From: Laccaria trichodermophora
Taxonomy: Eukaryota; Basidiomycota; Agaricomycetes; Agaricales; Hydnangiaceae
Length of the DNA stretch: 64,000 nucleotides
Reading direction: 5' to 3'
Assembly: GCA_018417955.1 (NCBI GenBank)
Contig: JACTVC010000020.1
Span: 744,001-808,000, forward strand
Shown: positions 11,570 through 20,911 of the stretch, piece by piece
How the letters are laid out: each line of letters begins with the position of its first letter
Position numbering within the stretch: the first letter of the stretch is position 1
Position numbers and translations under genes: made by a program
The notes under the pieces: model-generated
The model's input: the letters and a program-made list of their open reading frames with translations, nothing else
Told to the model about the DNA's origin: nothing
Databases searched by the model: none

Positions 11570-11945
11570 TCGCAAGCCTATCCGTGGAGTCTCGGGTACA
11601 GCAAGCTCGAAATTATACACGTCAAAGACCGCGCGAAGGTGCTAGTAGCGATGTTTGAAGGTATGGTTATGTCCATGTCCAAGACACCCGACAGGTCAAA
11701 AAACGCCAGGACGGTTCAGTCAAGCTTCAGTGATTCGCAGCGACTGAGCCAGAACTAAGGGAGACGAGCCGCTTGATAGGCGATGCGACGTCCAACGCCT
11801 TGTCAGATGGATTTTCTTGCCAAGTTCGCTGATCACGTTTCCGAGAGAGAAAATTTAAACTTGGAGAAAACTCGAGCTTAGCAAGATTGTGTAGTTCGTA
11901 CCCCTTGGCTCCTGAAGTTATAGCGCTCTTCAAGTTTGGTTTCCT
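11570..11945 (+). pseudogene. decayed tandem copy of the Rossmann-fold gene (3' half)
   Basis: Blocks match exons 3-5 of the gene just upstream in the same order. 11600-11660 (GGGTACAGC, CACGTCAAAGACCG, GGTGCTAGT) matches the VESLHVKDCAEALV region. 11730-11790 matches the ATEQKVELREMARLIGDV region. 11840-11935 (TTGGAGAAA, CCTGAAGTTATAGCGCTCTTC) matches the exon with LLEKGG and PPEVIAPF. Frames are broken and no full exon is open. It looks like the remains of a tandem duplication. Confidence 0.7.
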
Positions 11946-12995
11946 GATGGGATGTGGTGGTGGTGGGGGACAACACTGAGATTAGAAAGCCGGAGGTTAC
12001 AGTGACCAAATAATATTATTAACCATCCTCCAACGTCCAACACCAAACAGCCTCCGTCCGCAATGGGTGTTTTCTTCACTGAAAGAAGCGGTTGGCATCA
12101 AGCACGTACCTGGTCCGGTACCATGCAGAAAATCTTCCCGGGCCCCGCTTCAAGTTGACTGAGTAACAAGGGTGTGGTGCTCAGAGAAATCATAAGTTCT
12201 GCAGTGGGCAGGTACGCGTCGCGTTTTTTGGTATAACGTCTCTCTGAGGCTGCCTTCCATCTCATCTCACGGCCGCTCCGCTCCTCTCTTTTTCAGGAAC
12301 GCATTATCTTCATTCACTTGGTCCGTCTGAACCTACCTACTTCGCCCGCCGTCACTGAGACACGATCGAGTCATACATGCTTCGTAGATTGCATTGATTG
12401 CCAGGGCCTAGAGGGCCTCATACCGTTATCATGCAACAGGGAGCAAACCCCAATGAAATCAATTCCAAAGACGATTGTTGAGGTTGTGAATTGCGTGGTT
12501 GAAAGCCTTAAGGAAGGCTACGTTGACAACTGTTGACAACTTGTGCCAGTGAGTGTTGATCCGGTTTGATACTGGTTTGATCTAGTCGTCATTATTCTGA
12601 GGTTCTCAGCGAGGAACAGGATCTGCTCAAATATCTGCTCATGCCAAACAAGTCAGTCATCGCGGATTGTGTCGTCTTGAAAACAATCTATTTTTCCAAC
12701 ATCTGGCGACTTTGTCAGAGTGGCTTGAGGCGAGTCACACATCGACATCACTGGGAGACGAACACATGCTTTTGGTGTCGATCATGAACTAAGGGTACAT
12801 CCGGACGAGGGTTTAAAAAACCGGAGGGATTACGATAGGCCGTGCTCGTCAGTCGCCATGTTGTCTAGAAGTTACGCCGCTACGCGTATCAGGCAAGCGC
12901 TGCGATTTCTAGTCGAGAAAGCGGTAAAAGGGAGCATTGCTTTATGAGATAATCACCTGGTTCGTCCCTCTCTCTGCGACGTGGTTACTACAAAG
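11946..12995. other. intergenic, no gene seen
   Basis: About 1 kb with only short unlinked frames. A 72-codon frame at 12318-12536 has no recognisable feature and no paralogue here. Probably old non-coding or decayed sequence between duplicated blocks. Confidence 0.5.
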
Positions 12996-12999
12996 TCTT

Positions 13000-13110
13000 A
13001 TGTTTTCATCTTGCAGCATGTCTTGCAAGCGGTACCGCGGAGACGCAGGCGGGTGATGTATGTTGACAATATAAGGAAGAATTTCGCTAACATAAATCAT
13101 GCACTTGCAA
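13000..13110 (+). pseudogene. CCT2 3'-end relic (first piece)
   Basis: CATGTCTTGCAAGCGGTACC is a decayed version of the segment at 17260-17290 that encodes the end of the CCT beta chaperonin (VDDILRAAPRKRE). The match continues into the 3' flank: GGAAGAATTTCGCTAACATAAATCATG here against GAAGAATTTTGCTAACATAAAACATG at 17320. Too short and damaged to encode anything. Confidence 0.6.
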
Positions 13111-13238
13111 GAAATATAGATCGGCGTTACTCTGTGCCATAACCCAACTTGCTCACCACTCCCACTCCCTGAGCTTGTCCAGGCACTCAGCATCTTGATT
13201 ATTGTCCCCACCCTTCTTGGAGATCCCAGAACTACCTT

Positions 13239-15125
13239 CTAGGGCTTCCATGTTTTGAGCTCCTCCTTTACCTGGCGCTGGAGGGACTTATCAAACCCTA
13301 CACATTTCAGTACCCAAGCACGTAGAAACTGTAGTAATTTAGTATGAGAAGTAGAAATGAAATAGTAACCCACCTCGTCACCACAATCAAATGCCCTATG
13401 TATCTCATCAGCAGTCACTCCCCCCGGCTTGTCTGAGATGTTTTTAAGTTGCTCTTGTGTGGGGTTGCGACATTTATACTTCTTTCGTGCAGAAATTCGT
13501 TTACGAACAGGAGATCCCCAGCCATCCGTTGATATCATGTTCGCCCACTTTCTTTTAACCTAGAGCACGAAATAAGCTTCCAAAACTAGAGCAACATATG
13601 GATGATCACCAACCTTCCCCTCCTGTTCATTCCATTCTGCCTTGGACAGTGGCTGAGCCTCAATCGTCTCATAGTCTCCTAAATACATCCACTCCGCTCT
13701 AGGAGTCGTCCGCAACCTGGTGAAAAGCTTGTGTGTTACACCTGCCATGAAACCCTCTATTTGATCTGGGTCAAAAAACAAGCCAGAAGCGCCTTCTATC
13801 TGAGGCGCCATTGGTTGAACACTAGGGTTGCAGTAGAGGAAATGTTTGAACCCGTGTTTTTCAAAGTTCGCTTGTGCTATTGATGGCATGGAGTTTTGTG
13901 CGCTGCCACCGAACCTTTGGGACATGAATTTGCGGGAAACCAAGATGTCTTTGAGGTCGTCCTCGAGGTGTAAATCGAGAAGTTCTTTGATCCCAGCAGC
14001 TAGAAGACGACGGCTGGTAACTCCAGGGTCCATCTCGATGTTTTCTTGCTTTTTCATTTTGGGCTAGCAATAAGTGTTAGCTAATGCTTAATGTGTTTGA
14101 GAGACGCTACGAACGTTACGCCATGATTCAACATTCTTATTCATTTCCTCAATCTCATGCGAGGGGTTTGCTTGTGCTGGCTTCACCTCCTCAGACGCCC
14201 ACCGTTGACGAACTTCAGCCGGGGATGGTAATAAAACTCCATCGAATTCCAGACGCTGTCGCTTCACAGGTCGAAGATCCAGGAGAGACAGGTCGTCCCG
14301 TAACTCTTTCTTAACGGCAGTGGTCTGATGCATCTCGCCCTCGAAGGGACAACCGATGTCTTCCAAGGTGCCAGTGGGTTGGTCCACTCGCATTCGCCGG
14401 TCGTCTTCCACAAGCCGTCCTTCGTCCACGGCATGGACCATGTTCGTAGCGCCACCATCATTCCTCAATGGCTCAATAGGATAATTCTGAAAAAAACTGA
14501 GATAATCTAAATGCAGCCTTGGAGCTTGATTACTTACCGGGAAGTCATTGACATCAAAGTCGTCGTCGTCTTCCAGTGAAGGAGCTAACGGCAGACTAGG
14601 AATCACGTTGGTTTCCTGGGTCACAGTATCAGTCAAGTAGGAATTCAAATGTATATCACATACTGCTGGTCTACTGGCAGACAAAGTTGACTTGTCGTCA
14701 CTCTGCATCGATTTGTCAATCAACTGTTGAAGCGAGAGAAGGAATACGTACCTTGAAGCCATCCTTCTGGTCTCCTTGCTCTTCCTTCAAAGGCCACTGG
14801 GGCTTCACGTCTTGATAAATTTCAACCTTGATGTTTGGATAGGATACTTTGATGTCTTTCTGTTCCTCTTCATCCTGAGACCGAGCCGAGTTAATCAGAG
14901 GCACAAACGGTATCAGGACTCGGACTTGAAAACCTTCAACTTGAATTTGAGAAATTCGACGACTGCACCATGGTCGGATTGCTTCAGCTCTTCACCATTC
15001 TTTATTTTTAACTCAGACTGTTAGTGTGTCCGTCAGCGCATGAATTCGCATAAGGGAGGGGATTGTACCTCGAGCACAACAGTACTCTTGCCTCTCATCT
15101 TCACCGCGAAGTCAAATGCTTTCAT
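13239..15125 (-). CDS. DUF6697-type protein, copy 1
   Basis: Multi-exon gene whose exon order matches the copy at 31509-33663. It starts at ATG 15125 (MKAFDFAVKMRGKSTVV). An acidic, low-complexity N-terminal half follows (YPNIKVEIYQDVKPQWPL; one EDDDDFDVNDFP unit; VKKELRDDLSLLDLRPVKRQ; EVRQRWASEE). The conserved C-terminal domain starts at DPGVTSRRLLAAGI and runs through SRKFMSQRFGGSAQNSMPSI, FLYCNPSVQPMAPQIEGA, LFFDPDQ and TADEIHRAFDCGDEV to LKCVGFDKSLQRQVKEELK. I match this domain to DUF6697 from memory; its function is unknown. The protein ends in ELKTWKP, about 80 residues before the basic/acidic tail of copy 2. Compared with copy 2, only one exon-intron unit is present around 14,535-14,620. 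Confidence 0.7.
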
Positions 15126-15430
15126 TGTTGGGTGTTAACGTCGTGATGATAAATTCTGGGAGAATAAAAAGACACGAAAGAGGCTATTGTGGGTAGGGAG
15201 ACGAAGAGATAGTTTTCGGCTCGTAAGGTAGTTGCCAAGGATCACAACCGTGAGATTTGTCGAACGCGTCGACGCGTTTATCACTTTCTAATTTTCGCAT
15301 TCAGTATATATCTCGAGCTGAGTCCCACATCCGCCTGCATTCTTCTCTTCTTCCTTTGCTCTGGTCGCTTCAACATCATCACCTCGATCTTGCTGTCCCT
15401 AAACACCCATTGTCATCCACGACAGACACA

Positions 15431-16376
15431 ATGGAGGCTAATCTTGTTGAACTAGCCAAATTTCAGATCTCGAATTTTTTCAAGAACGCTCCTGCGACCT
15501 CAAGGCCGAAGAAATTACAGGCACGTCCGTTTACACGACATCTCTCCAAGGCGGAGACAGCTACACCGTCATCTCCAGCGATGAGACTTGTGTCGTCCAG
15601 TTTCGCGCCGGCTACTCCGCCCTCGACATCGATTTTCTCGGATGCATTGAGCAAGCATACGAGGGATTCACGCCACGTCACAAGTTTGTCAGTAACGTGG
15701 GCGAGCTCCATGTCTATACGATGGGCAACGTGGGAGGGGTCTCCATGTATCTTGCCCGGGACAAGTTAAACGAGAACAACTTCAGCCTCCTGAAGTACAC
15801 AGTGCAGGACTTTGCCAGGTACGTCGACACCAACGTCCCCTACGCCCCTCCGCCCACGCGAAAGAAACCGTGCAGCTGACTTGACTCTGGCCATACAGGT
15901 TTTTCGCCTCGGCATGGAACAAGACGCCCAAGCAGATGCCATATCCGACTCACGCCTCGCTGCTCAGCGAGTGCTCATCGGAACTTTGTCAGCTCCAGAA
16001 AGGACTGCCCGAACGTTTTCGCCCGACGCTGGACTACCTTATCTCGATGCTCCCGAGTCTCTTGGCCAACGATTGGCCGCTGGTGCCAAACTACACCGAC
16101 CTCTTGGAGAACAACATCCACGTGAGCAAGGAGACGGGCCGCATCGCGGGCATCTGCGATTGGAAGGACACCACCATCGGTCCTTTCGGGATGTCGCTCG
16201 GGGGCCTCGAGACCATGCTCGGGAAGCACACAAAGAGCTATGGCTGGCGCTACCATCCCAACCAGAAGGAACTGCGGGTCCTGTTCCGGGAGACCTTGTC
16301 CAGTGAGGGATATGAGGATCTTCTTTTCCTCGAGGCGGTCACTCTGACACTTTGGGCGCAAACAGGTGAGCAATGA
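15431..16376 (+). pseudogene. APH-like phosphotransferase gene with a 1-base frame break
   Basis: The product belongs to the fungal APH-like family, which shares the fold of aminoglycoside phosphotransferases; fungal substrates are mostly unknown. The start MEANLVELAKFQISNFF (15431) fits the family, but the continuation QERSCDLKAEEITGTSV lies in another frame. One extra T in the six-T run at 15475-15480 would join them. After that, exon 1 runs to about 15820, and a GTACGT...ATACAG intron leads to FFASAWNKTPKQMPYPTHA. Kinase motifs are visible: VPNYTDLLENNIHV (catalytic-loop Asp and Asn) and GICDWKDTTIGPFG (metal-binding Asp). It ends at TGA 16376, just before CCT2 debris. Either a young pseudogene or a homopolymer sequencing error. 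Confidence 0.7.
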
Positions 16377-16439
16377 TGGCGGTTTGCATGGCCGGACTGA
16401 ACTCATCGGTCTGGGCAGCTAGTGTAGGGTTTAATTAAA

Positions 16440-17310
16440 GTCGTGAAGGGAATCATTACATGGGGATTCTTCCTCATCGAAAAAAGTATCATGGTCATTG
16501 AACATGCCGACTTTGAGGGCGTGGAGAGGTTGCTGCTCGTCACTCGTGGTGAAATTGCAAGCACCTTGGACCGACCGGCTTAGGTCAAGCTCGGGGAGTG
16601 CGAGTTGGTTGAGGAGGTCATGATTGGAGAGGACAAGGTGCCTTTCTTTCCCCCCCTTCCTGGCAATGCCTTCATCTCACATTTTTTACAATTACAGCTC
16701 ATCAAATTCTTCCGATTGGCGGCCACTGGAGCCTTCACCGTCGTTCTCCGCGGGTCTACAAACCAAATGGTAGACGAGGCGGAGAGATCCCTACACGTGC
16801 TCTTTCCCTTTTGTCCCGGACCGTCAAGGAGACCCGGACTGTGCTCAGTAGTGGATGTGCTGAAATGCTCATGAACTGTGCAGTCAAGAATGAAGCTCGG
16901 CTCTTGCTGTAGAAGTGTTTGGTTAAGCTCTGAAGCAGATTCCGACCATCCTGGCCGATAACGCTGGGTACGGCTTTTCAAATTTGGTTTCGAGGCTGAG
17001 AGGAGCGCATTACGAAGGGCATTCGAATGCGGGCTTGAGTAAACTTATCTTTTCCTCGTCTGCATACCCAATCTGACCCTGTTTCTTAGATATGGAGCAG
17101 GATGCAATTGGATCGATGAGGGACTTGGGGATCACTGAGAGCTACAAACTCAAGCGCCAGGTAGTTCTCAGTGCGAGTGAAGATGGATCAATGATCATCC
17201 GGTTCGTCCTTCCCTGTTTGTGATATCGCTCGACGAAGCCTTACGTCTTCATACAGCGTGGATGATATCTTGCGAGCGGCACCGCGGAAACGTGAGGAGC
17301 AAAGATGTAA
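16440..17310 (+). pseudogene. CCT2: CCT2 (TCP-1 beta chaperonin) pseudogene, 3' half
   Basis: CCT2 is a subunit of the cytosolic chaperonin that folds actin and tubulin. Recognisable blocks in order: [20 protein letters not shown] (about 16497-16556), [16 protein letters not shown], then after an intron-like gap [20 protein letters not shown] (about 16735-16795), the damaged remains of the SVLSQTVKETR region, IPTILADNAGY, MRDLGITESYKLKRQVVLSA (about 17114-17175) and, after a GTTCGT...ACAG intron, VDDILRAAPRKREEQ. An in-frame TAG near 16580 and several frame changes show decay. Introns are retained, so it is not a retro-copy. No intact CCT2 lies in this window. Confidence 0.85.
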
Positions 17311-17876
17311 ATGATATAATGAAGAATTTTGCTAACATAAAACATGTCCTTCAGATCAGCCCAGGGGCTTCAAGTCGGCGATATCATCAGACCCAACGTC
17401 AGATGTTCTGAAATTTTTGCATTCCTCAGATTTCGTATTCGCAGGTGATTGTGGTAATATCATCATGGAACGGTCGGTGGTCACAACAGGCCGCTGATCT
17501 AGCAAAAAATGGCGAAACCCCGGACTTCGATAAACTGATCGCGACGGATTTCAGGTACTCAACATACTCAAGCGCTTGCCAAGCCTGAAATTTTATGTTT
17601 TTGCTCATTTGCTGACTCACCTATTTTCCTCTTTGGTTGTAGTTGGACGACAAATAAGAAGTATTCGCTCTACTGCGCCTTTCACTACTTTATTCAAACA
17701 AGTTGTGCTAACGACCTCTCTGAGTTACATCACTAGATTTTTGGACATAAACAAAGAAGCTATCGAACAGATGGTAAATCCCCTTATTCGCCTTGGTAAG
17801 CTTTTCCCACTAGTACATATAATGCGAGTACTCAAATCTCTCTTGCGCATTAGCTGCTACCATAACGGACCGCGTA

Positions 17877-17935
17877 ATGGAGCTGACCCTTGAGCTCATC
17901 ATTTTGATGTTCGAACGAACCCGCACTATCAAAGT
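17877..17935 (+). pseudogene. orphan first exon of the DUF6533 gene (duplicate)
   Basis: ATG plus MELTLELIILMFERTRTIK and a GTGAGT donor. It corresponds to exon 1 of the DUF6533 gene at 18995 (MELTLQIIILILERTRTIK, donor GTAAGT). No further DUF6533 exons follow; CCT2 sequence starts within ~25 bp. Produced by the tandem duplication. Confidence 0.75.
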
Positions 17936-17954
17936 GAGTCGCGATGGTACTTGT

Positions 17955-18265
17955 GAGAATATACCAGATGCTAGCAACTCTGGGCGTGACTCGTCCAATC
18001 TGGTCTCAAAATTAAGGGTAGCGGATTACAACGAGCTTTCGGGCGCGGGGTTGGGCAATTCTATGATCTAACTCTGGTTCTGAAATATGCAATCTGTAGC
18101 AATCGGATCAAGAAGAGACTTGGCGATCACTGGCGCAAGTGACGCTGCGAAGTGAGCATTTAGTTCGCCCTTTTGTTCTGCGCGATATAGTTTGACGAGG
18201 CCTTACTTCTTTATTACCCAGCGTGGATGAGGTCTTGCGAGCGGCACCAGAAACGTGATGAACGA
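17955..18265 (+). pseudogene. CCT2: CCT2 pseudogene, second tandem fragment
   Basis: Corresponds to unit 1 from about 16935. SNLVSKLRVADYNELSGAG matches the SDLVSRLRGAHYEGHSNAG region of CCT2. RRDLAITGASDA follows, and after an intron CGTGGATGAGGTCTTGCGAG matches the end of CCT2 (VDDILRAAP), here with a 3-base loss before the final codons. Frame interruptions are present. Confidence 0.75.
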
Positions 18266-18994
18266 GCCTCAAGGATGTAAATGATATAACGAATAATTTT
18301 ACTCACATAAAATCGCCGTGGGTCGGCCATACCGTCCCATCGGACAGAACATCAAATGTCCTGGACTTCCTGGAATGCAACGGAAGCCGGCATATCTCAG
18401 TCTTCGCCTTCACAGGTGATTTGTGGTTTACTCATCACGCGGTCACAACACCTTGCAAGCTGTCCCGAGGGCCGAAGGGCCCTGAAGGGCTTTGTTGCCC
18501 TACGAGGTCCTACGAGTCTATCAGCGTTTGACAGGTAAACAACTTCTGGTAGGTTGCCGGCGTCGTAATGGGGAAACCCCGGACTCCGGCAAACTACATG
18601 GCTCAGTGGATTCCGGTTACTCAACGTTTATAAGTTAACCCGCGTTTCGAAATCACTCACGCTTTGGCTCGCTTCGGTCGCATTCTACTGACGTGCGCTG
18701 AGAGGCCATTTCCCATTTTTGTTTTTTATGCAGTTGGAAGACAGAAAAAGTCTTTCTTGCGGGTGCGGTTCCCACTGCTTTTTCACGCAAGTTTCACTAA
18801 TTACTTATCAGAGAAAAATACTTACGCCGCTTGATTTTCGGGCGTTGTCGTTCTAGGAAGCCATCGGGGATAAGGTGAACTTGAATCGGAATAATTCCCT
18901 TATTCACCCTGGTAAGCTGTTCCTGGTTCGCAGACTTATAATCTGAGTACGCAAGTCTCATTCGTATTGGCTGCTGCCCTCCTTAATTCCCCCA

Positions 18995-20547
18995 ATGGAA
19001 CTAACCCTCCAGATCATCATTTTGATTCTCGAACGCACTCGCACTATCAAAGTAAGTTGGTATCTCTACGACTAAGCTGACGCTAACCGCTTAAAGTATT
19101 TAACAGGTTCGTTAATCGACATGTTCTCTTTCCTAATGCTCAATACTCCATACAGTGCTGGGTATGGTGCTCCTGGTTCGGAATGCTTAACTTGACGCTC
19201 ACGCCTGAACTAACGGGAATCGGAACAGGGCTACGATTATCTTCTAACCCTCGACCGCGAACTCTCCCTAATATGGCCTTCGCAGTGGAATCTTGCCAAA
19301 GTCTTGTTCCTTTTGGTAAGGTACACGCCCTACATCGATGTAGGCCTGGTGGCATACTGTAAGCCTAACTCATCATGTCAGACGAGCGTTTACCCGTGAC
19401 TGACGAGTTATTTTAAGATATGACGCGCGATGGAACGTCTTCCGTGACTTGTAGCCTTGTGTATAAATTTAACTCTTGTAAGTCAACGCTTCAATTTATA
19501 ATGCGCCTAGCCGCTTTTAAGCCTCAATGACTGGGACGCGCTCCAGGGGTGTATGTTGTCGGCGTCGGTCTGGCCGAGAGTGAGTAAGCTTTTTCTATTG
19601 TAGTGTCATTTTCAACGAAATTATGAAAAGTACTTTTGACTTTGAGAACATGGGCATGCTGGGGATCGAGGGCTCGATGGGTCACAATTGGTCTGCCCAT
19701 CGCTTTTTTTGCTTTGACGGTCATCCTATGTGTCTCCGTCGGCCGTTACCTTGCTACATTACATTGTAAGTTCTATCAAAACTATCTTATTTCGATTTAC
19801 TTATGAAACCAATAGTCTTTACACCTCCGCATACGACACCTTCTCTGGGATGTTTTTATCAAGGGGAGAGTTTCGATTTGGTCATATGCTGGGCTGCCTT
19901 GATGGTCTACGATGCATGTGAGTCTGTCATTTGTTCATTTTAAAAGTCCCCATGTTGAGCTTGCATATTCTAGGCCTATCGCTACTAATGGCCATCCGAG
20001 GCTATCCTGAACGTCAGTCGACTGATGATCTTTTTGAAAACTATTATTAAACGGATTTCTAGTCAAAAATTGGAGGCGCAATATGAGGAGCAATTCCTTG
20101 TCAACAGTAGTCTACCGAGATGGTTTGAATACACTACTTCTTCTTTTCACCTCCGCTAACACTTTTCTAGGACTCATATACTATGTGTTTCTTTTTGGTC
20201 GGTGCTGCTTCTTCAGTCGGGTCCGATGTTGTTTAATCCTGGATTGTTAGGGTTGTCTCTCATTAATGTTGTCGTCATCCTTTGTCTATCGGTAAGCCGC
20301 CGCCTTTTATTCCACGATGAAGAAGTGATGATATATTCTTTTACATAATAGTATGACTATGTGAATTTGTTGTCAACGTAAATTCTTCCCCTTCTCCCGC
20401 CGCTCTTTCCCACCTATCCTTTCTTTTCGCAGGTTTGAGCGTGTCATGTATTCCATCTTGACATGTCGTGCCATTTTGGGTATACGAGAACAAAACGAGT
20501 CCAATCTGAGAAGCCTAGATAGCATACCGCCCTCCAGATTCCAATAG
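18995..20547 (+). CDS. DUF6533-type multi-pass membrane protein
   Basis: About ten short exons. The key one is GYDYLLTLDRELSLIWPSQW then NLAKVLFLLVRYTPYID, the hallmark of DUF6533 proteins, a basidiomycete family of seven-helix-like membrane proteins of unknown function. Following exons read YYMTRDGTSSVTCSLVYKFN, WVYVVGVGLAEILLTLRTWA, WVTIGLPIAFFALTVILCVS, LGCFYQGESFDLVICWAALM, CLSLLMAIRGYPE, YRDGLIYYVFLF, LSLINVVVILCLS and FERVMYSILTCRAILGIRE, ending SRFQ with TAG at 20545. Exon 1 is taken as MELTLQII at 18995 because that exon is copied at 17877. The join between exon 1 and the GYDYLL exon (about 19050-19227) does not resolve cleanly: a tiny exon such as YLT seems to be needed. The N-terminus may therefore be damaged. 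Confidence 0.75.
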
Positions 20548-20911
20548 GCAACAACAACACCATTCCCGCAGTGCCGCTCCAGGGCTTCGGATTCTGGAAG
20601 CACTTAGCATGGTCATGTATGGCCTACTAAGCCCCACTTATACCCTTACAACGGCCATTCCAAATAATTACTTACTGTAGTCTTACGATCTTCATCATAC
20701 GCTGTTTTTATCGATATTTATCAAAACACATGTGACACCGACCCACGCTTTTTCCCATTTATAGGAGAACACTGCTAAACGTACCGACCATTGGCGTCCA
20801 GATGGGGAATGATCGGGGTACAAATGCTGTTCAATTTGAGACCCCACATTCTTCTCCTTACTTCCATCATCTTTGCTTCGCTCACCACTCCGGTCTTGAC
20901 TTGTAGGTAAA
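20548..20911. other. intergenic 5' region of the P450 gene
   Basis: 364 bp without a supported gene. It must contain the P450 promoter and the 3' end of the DUF6533 transcript. No specific motif can be named with confidence. Confidence 0.4.

Larger units (their letters stand above)
16935..19060 (+). repeat. ~1 kb tandem duplication (16935-17950 / 17951-19060)
   Basis: Both units contain, in order: the CCT2 region around the GYDSS..LVSRLRGAHY block, the C-terminal CCT2 exon, a decayed unidentified segment (TTCGCAGGTGATTGTGG against TTCACAGGTGATTTGTGG), a segment GGAAACCCCGGACTCC or its variant, and DUF6533 exon 1 (MELTL..ERTRTIK). Unit 1 begins near 16935 and ends just after 17935; unit 2 begins near 17955 and ends near 19053. 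The units have diverged clearly, with several small indels. Confidence 0.75.

Noticed and set aside
16440..17310. Processed (retro-copied) CCT2 pseudogene
   Set aside because: Intron remnants are kept in both the forward and the reverse copies.
17340..17600. Phenol-hydroxylase C-terminal remnant (FAGD-like words in both tandem units)
   Set aside because: The match is a few residues long in a decayed segment and I cannot support the family.
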